Assembly: GCF_003286085.1 (NCBI RefSeq)
Contig: NW_020825288.1
Coordinates: forward strand, 13,764,001 to 13,828,000
Direction: 5' to 3'
Origin: Drosophila persimilis
Taxonomy: Eukaryota > Arthropoda > Insecta > Diptera > Drosophilidae
Length of the DNA stretch: 64,000 nucleotides
Part shown: one piece after another, positions 1-12,700 of the stretch
Layout: each line of letters opens with the position of its first letter
How positions within the stretch are numbered: the stretch's first letter is position 1
The notes under the pieces: generated by a model
Databases searched by the model: none
What the model was told of the DNA's origin: nothing
The model's input: only the letters and a program-made list of their open reading frames with translations
Program-made: the position numbers and the translations under genes

Positions 1-3000
1 TCTGCTCCATCATATGGTGATGGTGCTGCTGAATGCTGCCACTGCCGCAGCCGCTGGCTCTTGTCTTTTTGTCCTTTTGTCCTTGTGGTCTTCTGCAAAG
101 GGTAAATAACACACAAAGAGGGAGAGCACCAGGAGTAAGACCAGGAGCAGGAGCAGGACCAGGACCAGAAATATCAGCAGCAGCAGTAACATCAGAGGCG
201 GGACAGAAAACAACAGAAACACGGTGCCATGTTGTGATTGTGGCTTTGCATGTCGCCGGCATTACCTCAGCGCCCGGCAGTGGCAGTGGCAGTGGCCATT
301 AGACACAACAACACAACATCATTTTCGGGGCTGGGCGCGACAAGTGTGTGGGGCCGGCCGGCCCCAGATCAGGGATCAGGATCAGGTGTGTAGCAGCGCT
401 GCATGTCATTAATTACCCAGCAAGCCCGTGCGACAAATCGACCTAACCCGAAACCAAACCGCAGCCACATATCCCACACAGACCCTGCCACATGGCGCAT
501 GCAAATCAGCCTCGTTTGGCTACCTTTTTTCAAGCACTTCGATTTAGCCCCTGCAGCAGGAAATGAGCAGGCTGAATTAGGGTATCAAAAGCCCTCAGCC
601 CACAGCCCAGACCCAAAAACCGAAACCCAAATACCCCACAAGACTGAGTGGGAGCCACAACAGCGGTGGCATATGCCGCATCATTCTGGCTTGTGCAGGA
701 AATCAAACAGAATAATTCAATTTCAATACAAAGACGCACTCAGACGATACGATGCCGATGACGAGGATGAGGACGAGGGCACGGACGACGACAGAGCGGA
801 AACGGAAGTTTATGTAATTGTATTCACATACAAATTCAATTTCGTTTTCGGCACGAAAATTGATTTCCATGTGACGAAAGCCCCTAGCTCTTGGGGCCCA
901 ATCTCTCCACCTGTCAGGCTCCCGCACTCTCTATCAAAGTTTCCCAATCGTATTTCTTTCCTGCTTCTCCTGCCTGCACTAATTCGGCTGCTTCGAGTTT
1001 GAGGTAACGCTTTGATATATGCACATGCTCGTAAAGCTGCACCCATTAGGCGACACACGATTGCCTGCCTGCCATCGTGGAGCAGCCAATCAGCGTCGAA
1101 GCATCGATGGGCTAATTGAAATCGTGTGTGAGAGTTCAAATATTGTGTGTACCAGGTGCAGGCTGTCTCAGGCCAAAGGACATTTGCATTAAACGCTCGA
1201 GCTTTGGCTGTGGCTGTGGCTGTGCCTCTGGTTCTGGCTCTGGCTATGACTCTGGCTTCACCGGCTTCGTCGGTGGCATGCGGCGGCGGCTTTGTGTGTG
1301 TTGCCCCACATGCACTCAAGAAATTACCGCAAAGCACGCAGAATGATCCTGCCCCACAGTCTCCTGCTGCTTCTAACGGTTGGGTGTTGGTTGGGGGACA
1401 TTTGCATAGTTTGGGCTGATTCTTTTACAACGTCAGCTTGTCGGGGATTGTTTGCTTTTGCTTTTGTTTTCAACATGGGAAATATGACTCCTTACTGTCA
1501 TTGCTGGCACTCACATCAGGTACTATGGAGCAAAAGGTCCAGGAAGTGGGAAATGAATTCCAAAACCACTTTCATGGGACAAAAATTAAATATAGCTTGT
1601 AAAATATACCCTCTCTCTTATCTGAAATCTCAAAAGTGTCTTTCCCACCGCAATTCAGTTGTCATTCCGCAATCAACTTTCAATCATCTTTCTCAATCGT
1701 TCCATTCCTATCTGTGGACCTATCTTGTAGATTCCTAAGAGCATCTTTTTGCCGACCAAAGCCGAGACAACCCTAAAAAAAACAATTACAAAATGTTCCC
1801 AAGTGCGTCATTCTAGGTGGGACAGGTTTTTGTGGTGTGTGTTTAAGTGCTGCGCCTCCGGGGGCTGTCCCCAGCCCACCCACAGCACTACGCCATCTCC
1901 ATTAACCCACAGCACCATCCTTCTCAATTTCCACCCACACCTTTGTGTGGGGGGAGCTCCAGCACAGAATATCCCCTTTCCTGCGGCAAAGTTTCATTGT
2001 TCTTTCACTTTTTATTGCAGTTTAAAATGAATTTCACATATGCGTCTGACAGTTACGATGATGACAGGCGCCAAAGTCAACGACAACCAAGTTTGGGGAA
2101 CGACAACGACAACGACAACGGTGGCATCAACTTGTCCCATAAAATACAAAATTTTCCCATTTCGTTATTCTACATTCTTGGGATGAGAATGAGAGGCCAG
2201 CCGCTTCATCTTCTCTTTTGCAGGGCCTGCTACTAATTAAATTTGCACGCGCTCCTCATCCAAATTGTTTTTTGCGAAATCCAGGCGAGCGCAATTAAAT
2301 TAAACGCCTGCAATTATTCTAAAACGCTAAGAAAATATACAGAATCAGCAGTTCTTTCTGGTTGCGAATGGGATGGGGATGGGTCTTGGATGGATGTGCT
2401 CTAATGAGACTGAACTTTGCTAGAAGGCACAGCCGAGCAATGTGGGGGGCACAAAGAAATGCGTTGCTGCCTCCACTTTGACATGCAAATAAATCAGATT
2501 TGCATAAAGAGCAGGATGGCGAAGAGAGGAGATCTGGGGAGCGGAGTACTGCTCTAAGGATAGCAACATTAATGCTAGACACATCCCAGAGAACCCAGCC
2601 ACCATTTCTCAGACACAAAAGGTGGCGACTGTGCACTGCGCTGCGTTGAGTTTTCCTGCAATTTACCAGCCAGCTGACGGCACCTCTGCCAGTGTTGGGG
2701 TTCGGGTCTGCTCCTTCAGATTGAGTGGTGCGAGCGACGTCTTGACATTTGAAGTGTAAAGCATCTCGGCGCTCACCCAATCTTGGGGGAGTCCTAAGGG
2801 CTTTAGCATAGCGGCGCACGGTTGGAAGGCGAGAATGCAAACGAATTCAGGTGGCCAAACTCAATTTCAAATCGCTGTCGGGACTTGCCCAGCGGGCACT
2901 GTTCTCTGAGTGGCTCTGCAAATGTCATTAACCCAGAGGCTCAAATTAATATTGGACTATAGAAAGCAGGCTCAATCAGTGTCTAAATGGTAATCTTTTG

Positions 3001-5605
3001 GAAAGCTGTAAATAGATTAAATCAAAGGCGAAAGCTCTTTAAATCTAATAATGGCAGCCACTCTTTGATGTTCAATTTGTAATAGTTTGATTGATACTGA
3101 TTTCATTATTCTAAAGGATAATCCACCAAATGAATAAGTACATATGTGTTCTATACCTCCTTATATAGATTACCATATGGAGAGACCTCCACCATCAACT
3201 AAGATCTATCAACCACATCCTGCACTGCACCCATCATTAATCAATCGATAATTTCACTTTCCATTCCATTCAGCCAGCCAGCCATCCATCCATCCAAACA
3301 ACCAGCTACCTCTCTATCCTTCTATGTCTGATTATCCTCGAGGACAAGCGGAATTCGAAATCAGGAAAAATGTTGCATGAAAATTGTCATTTGCTTGCCC
3401 CAGTCAGTCGCCTCAGTCAGTCGTCAGTCGCTCCGCCAGAGCTCATTTAAATCCTTTGCCGGGGCATACAAAATTTTCAATCTGAATTTTTAGACCCGCT
3501 CTGGCATCAGCTTGCCACATCAATGAAGCGTTATATGCTTCTCAACTCGTTACGGGAACCGGGCCATACAAAAGACCAACAGAGTAGAGAGATATGTACA
3601 CTCGTCTATAGAGTGGGGCAGGACCAGAGGCGGCGGCGGAGGCAGAGATGGATGCTCTCACACCAATACAACTGTCGTTCAGCATTTTTCATAAACGAAT
3701 AAGCTACCCCAGGTGGCAACAAGCAAGGGTCGTAGTCGTAGTGTGGCAGACTGCTGGGGGGGTTTGGAGATGGAAAAAAAATATTTTTCTACTTTTGGCT
3801 TTTGGCTGAAAATAGCATCAAAGGATTTATTATGGCTCTTTTATGGCGGGGTTCGTGGGCTAGTGCTGCGGTATGGGTCCCGGGGTTGGCAACTGTCTCG
3901 ATTTGCTGTAGTTGCCCCCAGCCCCTTTTTGCACCCCCAAACAGCTTGCCCCATACTGGTGCACAGCGCTCTACAATCATTTCGTTAGGTTTCTCCCACT
4001 GGGCTCACGGTCTGGCTCTGTGCTCAGTGGCAGGCTGTCAGCAACTTGACCAACATCATTTTTAACATAGCCCACAGAACACACACATCCACAGATAGAA
4101 GTACATACAGATACACACATCTACAGATGTGCTTTCACCCACACATGGAGAGAATCCGCTCTGTTGCTGCCGACACATCATAAATTTTTGCGTTTGACTT
4201 TGCCAGAAACTGCAATATTTCTGTTCCGATTCCTGTGGTCCTTCAAATTTCTGTTGGCTTAAACTTTTGGCCAGGCCCTGGTCGGAGCCATTGTTGAAAA
4301 TTTAATTAACACACAATTGTTGTGGTCCAGCCTAATATAGAAGCATGTAGAGTTTTGAGAACAGCAGGGAGACGCCTGATAAACTTGTTTCAAGTTCTCA
4401 TGGGGGCCGACTGCTTTTGTTGGAATGGCTTGGCTTTGGAAATCAATTTCAAATGCTGACTACAAAGCATACTAACATGGCTGACTGGCAGGTTTTTAGG
4501 ACTCGACAGCAGGACAAGCAGGACAAGCAGGACCGGCAGGCAGGCTCATTGTCATTGTCATAGTCGGAGGCGCACTCACAGAGAGAGAGAGAGACACAAA
4601 ATGGCAGCCACCTGAGGCAGCAGAATTTGATTGTCTCTTAGACTGCCTACTGTTCCTCTACCTCCTGCTCCTTCTCGTTCTCCTCTTGGCAGGAGAGGAC
4701 AGAACAGGATAGGACTGAGCCGCACAGCTGGAGAGACGTGCCGGATATATGTACACAAGCTAGATTGAACAGTGATAATGGAACATCACATTTGGGCAAC
4801 CTTTATCCACCTGATAGATGAAGTCATTTCGATCGGGTGTGACAAATGTGAAATGTAGGCAAGAGTAAATAAAGCTAAACGAAATTTTAAAGATACACTT
4901 GGCTAAGTTTAAGGCTTGATAGGGGATATGGAGTAGAACCTGAAAGAATACCTTACCTTTTTCCCCATTAATCAACGTTTTCTTGAGCCATTTTCAGCAG
5001 TTCTCTTTCTCAACAAGTGACCAGCTGCTAATGAAAGCTCTTTTGTTATCCTTCGATTTGGTTCAGTCACATGACTTGCAGGAAACGATTCCCTTGCAAA
5101 CCATCCTTCAAAAAAAAGGAAGCCAAAACCACAGCAGAAATTCTACCACACCTAAAATGCTCTGGCAACTTCATCTTCAATAAAGTCCCGCCCAGAGAAG
5201 CGAAAAACATTCCTCGTAATGCCCAATAAATCTGTTACTAATGAAACAATTATGTGGAGCGATTAATGGGCCACACTGCCATAAACAACTCGAGTGGCAG
5301 AGGCGGAAAAATAGAGAGAGAATGAAGCAGTGGCACGAGTGGCACGAAAACGTGACAAGCATGACAACGCGGCGTATGAGTAATGTGCATACAAAGCACC
5401 TGCAATGGCGCCTGGCTTTGGGGCTGACATTAATGAATCGATATAGACGAGCGCGGCTGTCAGTGGGACATCAATGAGGGGACTTTTCACCTGTCCGTAC
5501 CAGTAGCAGGGCTCGGGGAGTACAATTAGTTTTTATCGCTCGGTTGGTATGGATGGAATAATGTATGCATGTGACAGGGAGATGAGGACAGCTGACATCA
5601 CTCAC
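1..5605 (-). other. Dop1R1 intron 4 (partial)
   Basis: Non-coding by my reading: no ORF on either strand resembles a receptor exon or another gene. The donor GTGAGT lies at 5605 downwards. The stretch is typical fly intron, with short low-complexity patches: CAGTCAGTCG repeats near 3402-3430, CCATCCATCC near 3287, GACAAGCAG repeats near 4509-4535 and a GA run at 4580-4596. It may hold regulatory elements, but nothing specific can be called. Confidence 0.8.
4580..4596. repeat. (GA)n microsatellite
   Basis: Short GA dinucleotide run inside Dop1R1 intron 4. GA runs can bind GAGA factor in flies (family knowledge), but this one is short and function is unknown. Confidence 0.8.
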
Positions 5606-8600
5606 CTGAGCGGATCCTTGATGTGGATGTAGCGGTCCATTGATATAGCGCACAGGTTCAGAATTGACGCCGTCGAGCACATGACATCAAAGGCCACCCA
5701 AGTATCACAAAATTGCGCTCCAAAGATCCAATATCCTGCAGGAGATATATCGAAAAGGAAAAAACAAATAGAGAGGGGGAAAGTTAAATGACTGTTTGAT
5801 TGACCTGACTGTCTGATTTGTTCTTTAAAATGCTTAATAAGTACTTGGCTATGGGTCTGGCAATGGTTCTGGGTCGGGGTTTGGGGCATCTGTGTCTGTG
5901 TGTGCTGCGGAAATTGCCATGTTGCGGCCGTCGCACGATTCATTTGCTTGCTGCCGTGCAACAAGCCCAATAACAACCACCATAAACGATGGCTACCATC
6001 GGAAACCGAAACCTTTAATACCCTCCATACGATCTATCGTTTTTTTGCTAGCTTTTAAGTAATCCAATTTTCTGTATTTTGGAGCTACAACTTTAAATGT
6101 TCGAAAATGCTTTCCCTTTACAGCGAAAAAATCAGATAATAATCATAGTGACCCTTGCATAGAGGATAAGCCCAGCAGAAGCTGAAACAGGGACCAGCAG
6201 CAACATGGCAGCGACTGAAAATGGTGTCCCAGCCATCAGATTCTTGTTTCATTTATTCATGACGTAAACTGAGTTTAAATGATTTCATAAATTCATTTCC
6301 GTTTACTCTGCTACCCTTTTCCTTTTCCTTTCATACCACACACACACACATGCACACATATCCCGCTGTCCTTTGCGCCATTTAAATTTAATTTGGTCAA
6401 AAGTAAAAACAAATATTTTGTATTTTATTTGTGTGCTGGGCAATTTTATAAGTGTGCTGCAATTATGGAGAGACTCGATTGATGTATGGTGCGTGACCAG
6501 AAGCGGATGTCCTTTGGCGGGCCCAGGGAAGAAGGCAATGCCACACGGAAATAAATTACACACAGATACAGAGCACACACACGAGTGCGGTCTGTGTGTG
6601 AGTGTGGAATTCAATAACAGATTTTGATACACAAAAAGGTTATTTATTTGCGGTATGGCTTTTGCATGATGATTCGATAAGAAAACGCACATCATGCTGG
6701 CAAACGGTACGGCTTTCATGCCGTTCAATCAGGCGTGCCACAGGATATGGCTCTTAAGTGCCACAGGATGTGCCGACGCAACTGGTCAAATCAGATCGCA
6801 TCCCATCCCATCTGACCCTCCTCACGTTTCTCCCGTGGAACATCAAAAGTTATCCTGTCAAGTCAGTCATAATGACATTCAGTTTTCAATGCTTCAAATA
6901 TTGATTTAAACATGGGAATAAAATACAAAAAATGTTGCTGGCAAATGCAAACTGGTAGCTAGCCAAAGGAGCACATTGCTTCTAGGAATATTTTCGAATG
7001 GTTGGAGCGGTTCTACATTCTGTAGAGCGATGCCAAAACATATTTCATCTGTCAATGCCCTGTCGATGGTCTTATTTCATGACTCTATTTGGTTATCAAA
7101 AACATTGCATAGGATTTGCAAATGGATTCCATTAAACATCGCATTTGCACTACCCAACTTTGGCCCTAGCTCGGGTGCACCAATACCCCGCTCACGAAAG
7201 CAGCTTTGGCACAAAAATATGCACAGCATTTTCCTTCATGCTTAGGGCCCCAGAAGAAAGCTATGCAAGGGGAGAAAGAGAAGAAGAAATATCTCTCGGG
7301 GAAGCCCAGGGATCTGTACAAGTCAGCAAATAATTCCCACAGCTTTCAATACTTGAATGCACACACACATGCCAATTGCTTATGGCCAAAAAATGTGTTA
7401 TATGTTTCTCTGTGGCACCATCTGTCAGTTCTCTTAACGTGTCTGTATCTGAATTTGAGAAGAAGACTGGGACTGGGACTAGGACTGGGATTGGAAGTGG
7501 GTCTGATTCCGGGTCTGTGTTCGAGTCTCTTGTTGTTTGAATTTGTCCAATTGCGTATGCTGTTTATTTGCTGATTTGCCTGTCCTGAAGCGTGCTAAAT
7601 GTTGCCTTGGCGAACATAATTTCACTCCGTAAGGGTGTGTATCGGTGTGTGGGTGTGGAAGATGCCTCAGGAGGCATCTGTTTGTCTTGAGAGCAGCTGA
7701 GCATTTTTATTTATTTTTTCACACTTATGCTTACGCGGCAGGCTTCTCCCCTCCACTCCTCTCAGTCGAGTGGCTAAGTCGTTTATTATTTTCACACACT
7801 CCCAGGAAAACCCCTGGCAAGCGCTGTGCCTGGTTTGGCATTGGGTGTGGGCCCGACATACATGTGTCACCTCAACGCATCGCAACGCATTTCACTCCCG
7901 GCTTTTGCTCACATTTTCCAACTCATATCACGAGCTCACATTCGGCTTCTTCCTTTGTTTGTGGGGGACGCTCCTCCACTTTTTTCCAGTGTTTGCGCGA
8001 GTCCCTACACATTGATGTCAGCTGCATGTTTCCTGAACCGGAACACGTTGTTAGCTCTCTCCCCGGCTGCTTCGAATCCCTATTCTTCTCATGGGAAAAG
8101 TTTTGCCGGCTCTCAAAGCCGCCGTTCGCCTAATTTGCCTCTTATTTACTTAGCCAATGTTCGCGCTGCCGCCACTCGTCAAGACCTCCCAGGATTCAGG
8201 ACACAGCCAGTGCCATCCCCGTTGTGGAATTAATAAAATGCACTCATAAACGGCACCCGGAATGAGGCTGGGACTGGTGCTCCTCCCTCCCCTCCATTGG
8301 CATCCGGCTCGGCAAAAACTTGCAGCTGCAAAACTTTGTCAGCGTCAACGCTGAGAGGATACGAAGGAAGGGCTTCCATGGCGACGGAGCAAGGACTGCA
8401 ATGGCTCTCTCGGAATGGCTAATGGAAAATAATCAGAATGTGTGGTTGCACTTGGGATCTGCATGTTAGTCTCCGCATCAGACATGCAGCTGGAATAAAA
8501 TGAAATTCCTGTATGGCTCACTATAACCATTTATGCAACGGAGGTTGCGAGAGGGTGAGATGAAGAGTTTATACGGAAGTTGATCGGAAACTAGAGCTAT

Positions 8601-9658
8601 CACTTAAGTAGATGTCCAAAGAACTATCTCGAATGAAATCTCCTCTATTCCTATATCCTCAAGCCATAGAACATTCTATTCATAGGTATATTTTCAAACT
8701 TCTCCCCATTCTTCTTTCAAGACCAGAGGCAACCCTCGCTTATGTATATCATGCCACCCACCTTCCACGGAAGTTTTCGAAAATCACAATGGACCACTCG
8801 GCGTTCGTACTGAGTGTCCTCGGCGTACCCGCTGTACTCTGGGTAGTCGTGCGGCGACTCCTCATGCAGCTGACACTTTAAAAGGCATTGACAAAGCCAC
8901 ATAAAATCCGGCTTTAAGCGCTGCCAGGCATGTCAAATGGGCCTCCAACACGAGTGGAGGAGGGAGGCACTCCTTCGTCGACTCGTTTCGACACTCTTCG
9001 GTTCCTCTCGAGGGGCGGACCTCAGCGTTTTTGCGCTGAAACAGCCTGCAGCATTTTACATAAATTTCCGCGATGGCAACAAAAAAATTTCAATTGCAAT
9101 TTTCCATTACCCACACAGAGATACGGATAAAGGCTCAATAAAGGGAGATGCTATTGGTGATGGAGGTGGGATGATGTTTGCACAAAAAAGTGTTCATTTG
9201 TACTCACCCAGCAAATCGTTGACGCCTGCGAATGTCATCACCAGGGAGGCCACAAACAGATCCGCAATCGCTAATGAGGCCAGGAACAGGTTGCCGATGC
9301 GTCGCAGGCTGCGCTCCGTGTAGATGGCCAGGCAGACGAGAATGTTCCCGGCCACGGAGAGGAATATCAGCACCGATAGGAAGATGCCTGCGGTGATTCC
9401 GAGAAACATATTTGTACACCCATAATAGCATCATATCCAGATGATGGCCATAAGCGCCGAACAATGATCAGACAAAGCATTCTTATGGGATGGGACACCT
9501 GATGTGTGCTATGTGCTGGATGTGGCTGTGCCATTGATGGTGTGTTTGCCGCATGCAACATGCAATTCTACAGATACTTGTAATTGCTAGGATTGTGGAG
9601 AGTAGAGTGTGTATGCGTATATAAATGTGGTATGGCTGATGAAGGGTCTTGTGGCTGT

Positions 9659-9704
<46 letters not shown>

Positions 9705-12700
9705 TTGTTGTGTGACTACAGGAAAGCTTCATGCCGACTCAGCCGAAGCCGAAGTGAGGGACTCTAACCGCTCTAAAACCAACCACACCTATCCCGGATC
9801 CCGACATTTACTTTACATTACATTTACATTTACATTTTCAACGACATTTACTTTACCAACAACAACAATTGACACAAGGGACAGCGGCTCCGGTTCCTCA
9901 CCAACTATTGTATCCATTTCGGAGGCGTTTGTCCAGCTGCTCTCATTGTAGAACGATGTCAGCTGCAACGAAATGAAGAGAACGGAAACGAGTGTTGTTA
10001 AGACAGTTTCCCAGTTAGTTCTAAACTTTGTTCTAGTACTCCAACATCTTTGATGTTCAAACTAATTAAATTTTGTAAAAGGTTTTTGGCAAAAATAATT
10101 AGAGTTTTCTTTGCTTTCATTATGCTTTGCCTGCGAGTGGCATGCGTGTGGCATGCGTGTGGCATGCGGGTCTTGGCTGTGGTATCTGGAGCCAGGGCTG
10201 CCGCAAAGAACCATCAATCATCTGTGGCATCTGTGGTAGGACCCGACGAGGCCAACGTCTCTGGCATTATTCATAATTAAAATTGACAAAATTTCAAGAA
10301 AATTGTTGAGGGCGGCTCTAATGAAATTAATTTGTTTGGCTAAGCGTTGCCCCATCCTATCTCTTCATATCGCTATCCCTCTGGCATCTGTCTGTCTGTC
10401 TGCGGCAACTTTGAGTGCGAATTTGTCTTGCGGTTTCTTCAGTCGTTAGTGTGTGTCTCTCTCAATCTGTTTGTGTGTGTGGCAGACATGTTGGCATTCT
10501 GGTGGTTGCCTTTGCTGTGGACCCACCATCACCCACTATCCCCAGGCTGTGGCACGCACTCACACACTCACACAAACACAATTGAGCAGTGTAAATTAAT
10601 TTATTAATTAATATATACTCGCACAGCCAGGCACATGCCCGTTCTCGTACTCGTATGAGTGCGGGAAATGCAATTACTGCGAGAGTGGAAGTTGTAGCCG
10701 GGATCTGGCTGGGTGCCCGAAAAAGGATTCAGAGTGCCTGCCCTGCAGCTGGCTTTGGCCTTTTTCCGCGTACTCCTGCCACAGGAAAGTAATAATAACA
10801 ATAACAATAATTATAATAATGAAAGCAATAATAAAATGCTCAAAAGCAGACCTGAAAACCGCTGACAAATGCAATTAATTAATTCAAACATTAAACTGCC
10901 GACGCAGAATAAACATTTTCCCTACTACCGTGGATGTTAGGCGTGTCGGCCAGCACCTGCCCCACTCTTCAGCCGCATTTCAGTTCATTTCCGTCCGGAG
11001 CTTCGCTTTCCATCGATATAACTTTATTTAATTACATTTTTTCAACGGTGTATGCATTTATCCCATAAGCGGCTTATTAACTTTAAAGTTGCTAATTGTC
11101 TGAAATGGAAACTGAAGTTTAATGAGCTCCAAAATGCTGTGGCTGTGCGCATTTGTGCGCCACAAATGGAGCTCTCTTTTGGCGTGGGACACATGACGTA
11201 TGTGAAATTTAGCGAAAAACTTTTGCGAACATGCAACTGATTAGCCAACAGATTGTAGATTTCTGGTGAAGATCATTCTCATTATTGTTATGGCTTGTTT
11301 ATAAAGACAAATGGGTTCGAATGAAGCATTTTTTTGAATGTTCCACATTGCGAATACGCAATGCAGTGAATGCAAGTAATTTTACTGTGAACTTCTGACT
11401 TGACTTCTGAATGCGCCTCCCCATGGTATTTGATCTATAATTTACATAATTTGAAAAGGAAAGGTAAGCAAACCATCTTCCATTGGCCGATTGCCTGCTG
11501 CTCCAAAGACATCAAGGTAATTGCATGAATATTTAACCAGATCCCAGAAACCACATTAAAATTGTGTTCCGTCTTGGCCCCAGAAGTGCGTTTATTACTT
11601 CACAGCTCGGCCAGAGCGAGTAATATTGATTGGGAAAGGGCTTTAGATGGAGGCTAACTTTGCATAGATGGTCGCCCCCGAGGCACTCGCTGATTGGGTT
11701 AAGGATTACGTGTAATGGACCATGAATTAACAATAAATAAAATTAATTGCCACTGCACATTACGACCGCCCGGCGGCGACGGACAATAAAAGACACTTAA
11801 GATTATAAAAATTACATGAAATGTTTTCGCGTGTCAAGTGAATTTTCATTAAACTTTCCAGCTGCTGCGACTGCTTCTCCCGCACAGATTTTGTAAAGCC
11901 GCCAAACATTACCCAGATGTTAATGGGGATGTTGTTCATGTTGATGTTTCTTTCGGTGGCATCATTAAAAAGCAGTTAACTGCTCGCAAGTAGCAGGAGT
12001 CAGGGACTGGGGCACCGTGAGTCAGCCATCTTAAGGAAGAGCCTACAGCACTCATAATGTATTGCCAATGGAAGTTAAACGTGACCATTTGCTAAGAAAA
12101 TAACCATAAGTTCTTATGAATTATTTGATTTACTCAAAGCTAACGTGACAGTCAATAAAAGTGGGTTGGGGCGATGTTATTCAACCTTCAAATGTAAGTA
12201 TGTTTAATGTGACCACGCCTTATCCTTTGGTCTTTGGTAACCATCTTCTATGAGCTGCACTCTCTTATAGTCCATATCTTGGTCCTGCATTATCCCATAG
12301 TCCTTTTGCTTAGCCTCCATTCTCTCAATGTACTTTTCTTGCCAGTTTAAGAACAATAATCCACAATTAAGTGACTTACATGGAAGAAAGCGCTGAGAGA
12401 AAGCGTAAAGCAGGCATCTGCCAAGTGAGTGCGAAAATAATTTAAAGCAGAAGTTAGAGGAAACCAGCAACTGTGACAGCAGCTGCTGCATTTAATTGCC
12501 AATAAAAGTGGACAACAAATGTATCTGGAAAACTGTTTGTGGCTGAAGGCCGCGTCGTGTAAACACAAAGCAAAAAAGGGAACGTAGCAGGAATAGCAGG
12601 AGGGAAAGGAGGCAAAAGCGGACACGGGCCGCACTTAGTCGCTTTGGCTCTGTTTGCAGAGTTAAATGGCACAATGCGTTGATTAAACGTCAACACACAC

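Noticed and set aside
403-1002. 199-codon plus-strand ORF in Dop1R1 intron 4
   Set aside because: Rich in Pro, Asn and basic residues without motif; lies in an intron with overlapping ORFs on the opposite strand.
9660-9703. Poly(A) tail of a retroposon
   Set aside because: No element body, no target-site duplication and no ORF next to the tract.
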